Positions 58,879 to 64,000 of a DNA stretch of 64,000 bases are shown one piece after another; position 1 is the first letter of the stretch; every line of letters begins with the position of its first letter. The notes beneath the pieces were generated by a model that saw nothing but the letters and a program-made list of their open reading frames with translations, did no database searches and was not told the DNA's origin. The DNA is taken from positions 1 through 64,000 of the forward strand of contig JBCBMW010000012.1 in assembly GCA_039822105.1 (NCBI GenBank), given 5' to 3'. The translations under genes and the position numbers were made by a program. Source of the stretch: Parvularcula sp039822105 (GTDB lineage: Bacteria > Pseudomonadota > Alphaproteobacteria > Caulobacterales > Parvularculaceae).

Positions 58879-60063
58879 TCAACCCCTGTCTGCGAGTGCT
58901 TCCACCCGGGCCCAGGCCGCTTCACGAGCCAGCTTGTCCGTCGCCAAGATATTGTCGAGGTCTGTGCTGTCGTGATTCGATCTCACCGTTTCGAGACAAT
59001 GTTCGGTGACGGCCGCAATGTCCAGGAACGGGAGGTGACCCTTCAGAAAGGCAGCCACAGCCACCTCGTTGGCCGCATTGAGGACGCACGTGGCAAGTCC
59101 ACCTTCGTCGAGGCTCTCGCGGGCAAGACGAAGGCACGGGAACCGCTCCTCATCAGCAGGGAAGAAGTCCATCTGGCGCACTTTGATGAGATCCAGCTGC
59201 TCCGCTGGCGTCGCAATCCGGTCCGGCCACGCAAGCGCCGACGCCACCGGGATCGTCATATCCGGGGTGCCGAGCTGCGCGAGAACAGAGCCATCGACAT
59301 AGTCGACAAGACTGTGGATCACCGACTGGGGGTGCACCACGATCTCAATGTTCTCTTTGGGAACCGGGAAGAGATAGGCGGCCTCGATCCGCTCCAGGCC
59401 CTTGTTCATCATCGTCGCGCTGTCGACCGATATCTTCGCGCCCATGGACCAATTGGGGTGCTTCACCGCTTCTGCAGGCGTCACGGCTTTGAGCGTCGAT
59501 GGGTCACGATCACGGAACGGACCACCAGAGGCCGTCAGGATCAGCTTACGCACGCGGTGGGGTCGCTCGGCGTCAAAGACCTGGAAGATCGCGTTGTGCT
59601 CGCTGTCGACTGGGAGCAGTCGTCCGCCGCCCCGCTCCATCGCGCCGAGAACCGCGTCCCCTGCGCAAACGAGGCATTCTTTGTTGGCAAAGGCGATGTT
59701 CGCGCCCCGCTCGGCTGCCGCGAGCAGCGGCTCAATACCGGCTGCGCCCATGATGGCGGCCATCACCCAATCGGCATCCATCTGCGCCGCTTCGACAATC
59801 GCCTGGGGCCCAGCAGCTGAACGGATACCGGTGCCAACCAGTGCAGCAGCAAGGTCTTCGCCAGCGTGGGGATTCGCGATCGCGGCAAACTCGGCCTTGG
59901 CTTCGATCGCCGCCTGCGCGAGCTCCGTCACTTTGCTGTTCGCCGTGACAGCGACGACTTCGATCTCGGCATCACGCGCTTTGTTGGCTGCGTGGATAAG
60001 ATTGAGCGTGGTCTGACCCACCGATCCTGTGGCACCTAGGATGGTCGCGCGCCGCTTGAGCAT
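58879..60063 (-). CDS. dxr: 1-deoxy-D-xylulose-5-phosphate reductoisomerase
   Basis: A 394-residue Dxr of the MEP isoprenoid pathway. It has a Rossmann-like ILGATGSVGQTTLNLI start, IAFANKECLVCAGDAV, the metal site VDSEHNAIFQ and substrate loop LTASGGPFRD. The product feeds undecaprenyl synthesis by the neighbouring uppS. It is followed by rseP. Confidence 0.95.
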   Translation of the reverse strand: MLKRRATILGATGSVGQTTLNLIHAANKARDAEIEVVAVTANSKVTELAQAAIEAKAEFAAIANPHAGEDLAAALVGTGIRSAAGPQAIVEAAQMDADWVMAAIMGAAGIEPLLAAAERGANIAFANKECLVCAGDAVLGAMERGGGRLLPVDSEHNAIFQVFDAERPHRVRKLILTASGGPFRDRDPSTLKAVTPAEAVKHPNWSMGAKISVDSATMMNKGLERIEAAYLFPVPKENIEIVVHPQSVIHSLVDYVDGSVLAQLGTPDMTIPVASALAWPDRIATPAEQLDLIKVRQMDFFPADEERFPCLRLARESLDEGGLATCVLNAANEVAVAAFLKGHLPFLDIAAVTEHCLETVRSNHDSTDLDNILATDKLAREAAWARVEALADRG

Positions 60064-60088
60064 AGAAACGAGAGCTCCTGTCTGAACG

Positions 60089-60913
60089 TTAAAGGGCGCC
60101 TTGCATCAAAATCACAGCCGCGGCCAGCGCTAAGACCGCGAACAAGAAACCGTCCAAACGGTCAAGAACGCCGCCATGCCCTGGGAACGCCCCGCCGGTA
60201 TCCTTCATGCCGTAGCGGCGCTTGAAGTAGCTCTCGGTGATGTCTCCGCAGACAACGGCCACACCGAGGATGAGGCCGAGGGCAAGGGCCAAGAGCTTCC
60301 ATTGGGGCATCAGGATCATCGCCAGCGCCGCGCCAGCGGCCCCCGCGCCGAACACCGCGCCAACCGCGCCGGACCATGTTTTGTTCGGTGAAATCGACGG
60401 GACCAGCTTCGGTCCGCCCACGGCTTTTCCAACGAAGTAAGCCGCACTGTCCGCAGCCCAGGTGCAGATGAAGAGAAGCAGCGTGAAGAACGACCCCTCT
60501 GGTGCATCACGCCGTAACCAAAGGGCAGCGACAGCTGGAACGATCAGATAAGCCGCGCCAACGCCAGGCCAGGACTGCGGGTTGGGCTTGGGCCATTCGA
60601 GCGCTGTGGCCACAACGCCGCCGATCAGCGTGGCGCTCAGTGCCCAGAGCGGTTGACCGCCTGCTGCAAGGTAAGCTGCCACCGCTGCCGTTGCTGAAAG
60701 AACATAGAAGCCGCGCGAAAACTCTGCGCCATCAACCATCCGTGTCCACTCGAAAAGGAGAAAGATGGTCATCGCCGCGATGACCCCGGCATAGAGACGG
60801 CCACCGAAGATCACCGACCCCAAAGCAAGCGGCATCAAAACGGCGGCGGTCAAAACCCGCTGGAGAAGCGCTGGCTTGGCGCTATCGGCCAGGAAAGACT
60901 GCTCAGCGGTCAC
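60089..60913 (-). CDS. cdsA: Phosphatidate cytidylyltransferase
   Basis: A 274-residue membrane enzyme forming CDP-diacylglycerol. Many hydrophobic segments and the C-terminal signature VCGDITESYFKRRYGMKDTG then FPGHGGVLDRLDGFLFA are typical. It overlaps uppS by 4 bp and precedes dxr. Confidence 0.95.
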   Translation of the reverse strand: MTAEQSFLADSAKPALLQRVLTAAVLMPLALGSVIFGGRLYAGVIAAMTIFLLFEWTRMVDGAEFSRGFYVLSATAAVAAYLAAGGQPLWALSATLIGGVVATALEWPKPNPQSWPGVGAAYLIVPAVAALWLRRDAPEGSFFTLLLFICTWAADSAAYFVGKAVGGPKLVPSISPNKTWSGAVGAVFGAGAAGAALAMILMPQWKLLALALGLILGVAVVCGDITESYFKRRYGMKDTGGAFPGHGGVLDRLDGFLFAVLALAAAVILMQGAL

Positions 60914-61689
60914 GGAGCCGGGGCGCGCTCGCCCTTACGGCCGCCATAGCGGCGTTCGCGGCTCTGGAACTCTTCGACCGCCTGGCGAAGGTGAGCCGCG
61001 CCAAAGTCTGGCCACAGAACATCGAGGAAAACAAACTCTGAATAGGCCGCCTGCCACAAAAGGAAGTTCGAGATCCGCACCTCACCCGACGTGCGCACGA
61101 TTAGGTCAGGGTCAGGAACGCCTGATGTATCGAGGTGCGCAGAAAGAGCCTCTTCGGTGACGTCTTCGGGCCGAAGAGCGCCGCTCGCTGCTTTCTCGAC
61201 GATCTTTGCTGCTGCACGGACGATCTCATCACGGCCGCCATAGTTGAAAGCGATTTGGAGGGTGAACTGATCGTTCTCGACCGTTCGAGCCTCGGCTTCA
61301 TCCACCAGCTTGAGGATGTCAGCAGGCAAGCTCGCGTGATCGCCCAAAATCCGCACCCGGACACCCTCATCAGCAAGCCGTGCCAGGTCATCGCGGAAGA
61401 AATGCCGGAGAAGCCCCATGAGGTGGCGCACTTCCCAATCGGGCCGTGACCAATTCTCCGTCGAGAAACTGTAGAGAGTGACGGTGCGGATGCCTTCATC
61501 GCGCGCCGCTTTCACCGTACGGCGAGCAGCCTCCACACCAGCGCGGTGGCCGTCGAGGCGGGAGACGCCTTTCGCCTCCGCCCAGCGGCCATTGCCGTCC
61601 ATGATGATTGCCACATGGTCGACACGCCGAACGTCCCCGCCGGCAGCGGGGGGCGTGGCGTCATTATCGAGTTTGCGCGCAAACAACAT
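60910..61689 (-). CDS. uppS: Undecaprenyl diphosphate synthase
   Basis: A 259-residue cis-prenyltransferase making the carrier lipid of cell-wall synthesis. HVAIIMDGNGRWAEAKG near residue 30 (catalytic Asp), TLYSFSTENWSRP and the C-terminal VRTSGEVRISNFLLWQ are typical. It heads the uppS-cdsA-dxr-rseP-bamA group and follows frr by 26 bp. Confidence 0.96.
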   Translation of the reverse strand: MLFARKLDNDATPPAAGGDVRRVDHVAIIMDGNGRWAEAKGVSRLDGHRAGVEAARRTVKAARDEGIRTVTLYSFSTENWSRPDWEVRHLMGLLRHFFRDDLARLADEGVRVRILGDHASLPADILKLVDEAEARTVENDQFTLQIAFNYGGRDEIVRAAAKIVEKAASGALRPEDVTEEALSAHLDTSGVPDPDLIVRTSGEVRISNFLLWQAAYSEFVFLDVLWPDFGAAHLRQAVEEFQSRERRYGGRKGERAPAP

Positions 61690-61715
61690 GTCGCTCCCTT
61701 AGCACCAACCGGCGC

Positions 61716-62267
61716 TTAGACCTGCATGATTTCCTCTTCCTTTGCGGCCTGCATTTCCTCGACTTTTTTCACTTTCTCATCGGTGAGCTTCTGCACCCGC
61801 TCGGAGAGTTTTTTCTGGTCGTCTTCAGGCAGGCCGTCGGCGTGCTTGATCTCTTCCATGCCGTCGCGGCGCACGTTGCGAATCGCTACCTTCGTCTGTT
61901 CGGCATATTTGCCGCACATCTTGGCGAGGTCTTTGCGGCGCTCTTCCGTCATCGGAGGCAGCGGCACCCGCACCATCTGGCCATCGGTGACGGGGTTGAG
62001 GCCAAGACCTGAGTCGCGGATCCCCTTTTCCACTGCACCGACAAGTCCTTTATCCCAGACATTCACCGCAAGCGTGCGGGCGTCGCCCACGGACACCGTG
62101 CCGACCTGGTTGAGCGGCATGTCCGAGCCGTAAGCGCTCACAACCACCGGCTCCAGGAGCTGCACCGAGGCCCGGCCCGAGCGGAGGCCGCCAAATTCGG
62201 TTTTCAAGCTGTCGAGCGCGCCGTCCATGCGGCTCTCGAGTTTAGCAAAATCAGGTCCGTCGCTCAT
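61716..62267 (-). CDS. frr: Ribosome recycling factor
   Basis: A 183-residue RRF that splits post-termination ribosomes with EF-G. It has the start LESRMDGALDSLKTEFGGLR, the hinge region (VRVPLPPMTEERRKDLAKM) and a C-terminal coiled-coil helix. ATG 62267 follows GAGGACAG; TTG 62279 is a longer option. Its usual upstream partner pyrH is separated by two inserted genes. Confidence 0.96.
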   Translation of the reverse strand: MSDGPDFAKLESRMDGALDSLKTEFGGLRSGRASVQLLEPVVVSAYGSDMPLNQVGTVSVGDARTLAVNVWDKGLVGAVEKGIRDSGLGLNPVTDGQMVRVPLPPMTEERRKDLAKMCGKYAEQTKVAIRNVRRDGMEEIKHADGLPEDDQKKLSERVQKLTDEKVKKVEEMQAAKEEEIMQV

Positions 62268-62327
62268 GGCTGTCCTCAAATCCTATACGAGGCCGGGCTT
62301 ATAACCGCTCGGGGCCAAGAAGAAAGG

Positions 62328-63038
62328 TCAAGCGGCTTTTGGTGACGCGCATCGCTCACGGTGGCCGCATCCTGCGCAGAGAGCGGCTTGGCGTGAGAAG
62401 CCAGGCTGCGCCTTCCCAGCCTTGAGCGCTGAAAGCTTGCGATGGGCCGCGATCACATCTTCATCGGGTTTGAGCCGAACCTTGGAAAAACTGAGCTCAC
62501 CGCCGGTGAACCGAACATAGGCAAAGGGCGCCACCGGTGGGCCACCATCGCCGCGCAAGAGATAGGCATAGGCGGCAAGCTGCATCCGGTCGCCCGCAAA
62601 GACGCGGCCTTCGCGCGACTTGGTCTCGATAATCGTGCGGCGGCCGTCTTTCAGCCAGACCTCATCAGGACGTCCGCGAATATGCACCGGTTTTTGTCTG
62701 ATGATAGTTTTCTCACTCGCCCAGAGCGTCGCGCCCTGCAGCTCGGGCGGCAAAAGCGCGTCTGACGACCGCTCCCCGCCGCGAAGAGCAAGGATGGCGA
62801 GCATCAGTGCGACCAGGGCCGTGATGATGATCACAATCAGCATACGTGTGTTCCTTGGCGCCGGGGTTTGCGTGACCTCGCGATGCATCTCCGCGTGCAC
62901 CGCACGGCCCTCAGCCGAGCGCTTTTGCCAATGCTTTGAGCGTTTGGCGCCAAAGCGCTGATCAAACAGCACCTGGCTCTCGCACCGCTCAAGCTGTGCA
63001 AGCTCCGTCGGCGAAAAGGGCTGGCGATCTCCGCGCAA
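62328..63038 (-). CDS. PD-(D/E)XK nuclease-like protein with internal membrane helix
   Basis: A 236-residue protein. The start SPTELAQLERCESQVLFDQ and following G...H are the RecB/Cas4-like nuclease opening; the core GRPDEVW and IIETKSR (Asp and ExK) follow near residues 122-140, then LQLAAYAYLLR. CAGCGHRERC is the C-terminal cysteine cluster, with only part of the Cas4 set. A membrane helix (MLIVIIITALVALMLAILAL, residues about 66-85) interrupts the domain, which is unusual. Target unknown. Confidence 0.7.
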   Translation of the reverse strand: MRGDRQPFSPTELAQLERCESQVLFDQRFGAKRSKHWQKRSAEGRAVHAEMHREVTQTPAPRNTRMLIVIIITALVALMLAILALRGGERSSDALLPPELQGATLWASEKTIIRQKPVHIRGRPDEVWLKDGRRTIIETKSREGRVFAGDRMQLAAYAYLLRGDGGPPVAPFAYVRFTGGELSFSKVRLKPDEDVIAAHRKLSALKAGKAQPGFSRQAALCAGCGHRERCASPKAA

Positions 63039-63191
63039 CGATTGGGCTCCTCTGATCTGGAAGGAGCTAGCAAATGTTCTTGTTTTGATCTAGCGGCACG
63101 AGCAACCATTGGATGCGATCAGAAATTGTACCACCAGCGTGATCTCGCTAGTGAAAAGGTGTTTGGTTGTTGATCGCCTTCGGGGGTTGGT

Positions 63192-63950
63192 GTGGTCGAA
63201 AAGCGGAAGTCGTGGATCCACGACAGTGTTTCTGCAATTACTGCAGCACCGCGTGCACTGGGACTTTTGTCGATTTTGTCACTCCCGTGGCTCGCTGGCT
63301 GGGTTGCTGACCTGGTTCAATCCTATCGAGCAACGGTAATGGCTATAGCGGAGTCGTTCGCGCGGATCCCGGCAATTAGCATTGCCGATGCTAGCCTGCT
63401 TGAGCTGTTAGGCGCAGCGGCGATGTTTGCGCCCATCGGATTGAGCATTGTTCCTCAAACGGGGAAGGCGGTTTTCACAGAGAAGAAGGTTTGGAGAAAG
63501 ACTCTCGCTGCCACGACTTTGGTTGCAGCGCTCATCCCCACCGCAATATTCGTAGTTATGCTGCAGACAGCTTTCTCTTTAGATATATCAGGGTTTCCAG
63601 CAGTTGTTCAGTATGCTCTTCTTTTTTTATCAATTGCGGTCAGCTTCATTGCCGCTGCAATTATTATTCTAAGCACGCCGCTCTTATTCATAGCAAGCTT
63701 CGTCCCTAGCGTGATTTTTCTTGTTATCGGCGTAATCACGAAGACGAATTACCTACAAACTATAGTCGACAACAACGCGACGTTTCTTGCCATCAACTCT
63801 ATATTTATTATGTTGGTAATTGCCAGACGACCTATGCTCTATGTGGTTGGCGCGGTTGGGTTTCTTCTGATCCTCAACCAGTCAGTGAACCTACAAGAAC
63901 AGTTTCAATCGCCATCCCGCGCCGAAACTATCCAGCTTCAACCACTGTGA
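63192..63950 (+). CDS. Multi-pass membrane protein of unknown function
   Basis: A 252-residue integral membrane protein read from GTG. Hydrophobic segments lie at about residues 20-40, 70-90, 107-127, 137-165, 168-186 and 215-235. Base composition is visibly richer in A and T (for example the run near 63,630-63,680) than its neighbours, suggesting transfer. It is divergent from the nuclease-like gene and its last 23 bp overlap the pyrH end. No family recognised. Confidence 0.6.
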   Translation: MVEKRKSWIHDSVSAITAAPRALGLLSILSLPWLAGWVADLVQSYRATVMAIAESFARIPAISIADASLLELLGAAAMFAPIGLSIVPQTGKAVFTEKKVWRKTLAATTLVAALIPTAIFVVMLQTAFSLDISGFPAVVQYALLFLSIAVSFIAAAIIILSTPLLFIASFVPSVIFLVIGVITKTNYLQTIVDNNATFLAINSIFIMLVIARRPMLYVVGAVGFLLILNQSVNLQEQFQSPSRAETIQLQPL

Positions 63951-64000
63951 ATTTGCCCTGTCCCGTCAGGGCGCCGACGATACCGTCTTTGAGGCTGAAG
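63928..64000 (-). CDS. pyrH: Probable UMP kinase, C-terminal end
   Basis: About 24 codons at the window edge read FSLKDGIVGALTGQGKFTVV, then EAG and stop. The FS...(G)xLxGxGxxTxV end is that of PyrH as I recall it, and the position fits the pyrH-frr order. Only the end is visible, so the identity is likely, not certain. Confidence 0.55.
   Translation of the reverse strand, partial: FSLKDGIVGALTGQGKFTVVEAG

Overview
The window is alphaproteobacterial chromosome with a prophage at its left end. The core half carries the divK-pleD pair, an RcdA-family regulator of CtrA degradation, gatCAB, the surA-pdxA-rsmA run and the uppS-to-lpxB envelope cluster in typical alphaproteobacterial order. A Caulobacterales, Hyphomonadaceae or Parvularculales-like host is plausible; the genus was not determined.

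Bases 1 to about 22,930 are the right-hand part of a tailed-phage prophage, next to the 3' end of a tRNA-Thr(GGT) gene. Its left end, with tail and lysis genes, lies outside the window. The leftward arm runs from a Cro-like gene through a DnaA domain-IV protein, DnaB helicase, replication initiator with embedded iterons and NusG-like factor. It continues through a structured RNA and a tRNA(CAU) into an Ntn-hydrolase-like protein, terminase, portal, minor head, scaffold and capsid genes. The rightward arm carries a RecT-like annealing protein, NinB, an HNH nuclease, a sliding-clamp-like protein, small accessory genes (including deoxyribosyltransferase-like and possible Fe(II)/2OG-oxygenase-like proteins), excisionase and integrase. 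A repressor-like gene and two possible lysogeny genes lie between the arms. Near-identical TACGA-NNN-TCGTA operators sit at the same place in both outward promoters.

The most unusual element is on the minus strand between the NusG-like gene and the structural genes. About 255 nt (6505-6759), inside a roughly 380-nt structured region, contain in the correct order several blocks that read like alphaproteobacterial 23S rRNA domain I. They lack the rest of the rRNA, and one helix has a different sequence but still pairs. A tRNA(CAU) with an initiator-like D arm follows 26 nt later, recalling the 23S-5S-tRNA-fMet order of alphaproteobacterial rrn operons. The 23S comparison was made from memory and needs a covariance-model search.

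From 23 kb to the end are core genes: hisG; a fatty-acid oxidation cluster (thiolase and two acyl-CoA dehydrogenases); rcdA; a PstS-like protein overlapping a hybrid histidine kinase; surA-pdxA-rsmA; gatCAB; ruvX-pyrB-plsY; glnA; pleD and divK; dinB; and uppS-cdsA-dxr-rseP-bamA-ompH-lpxD-fabZ-lpxA-lpxI-lpxB. Between frr and the apparent 3' end of pyrH are two non-core genes: a PD-(D/E)XK nuclease-like protein with an internal membrane helix and an AT-richer multi-pass membrane protein.
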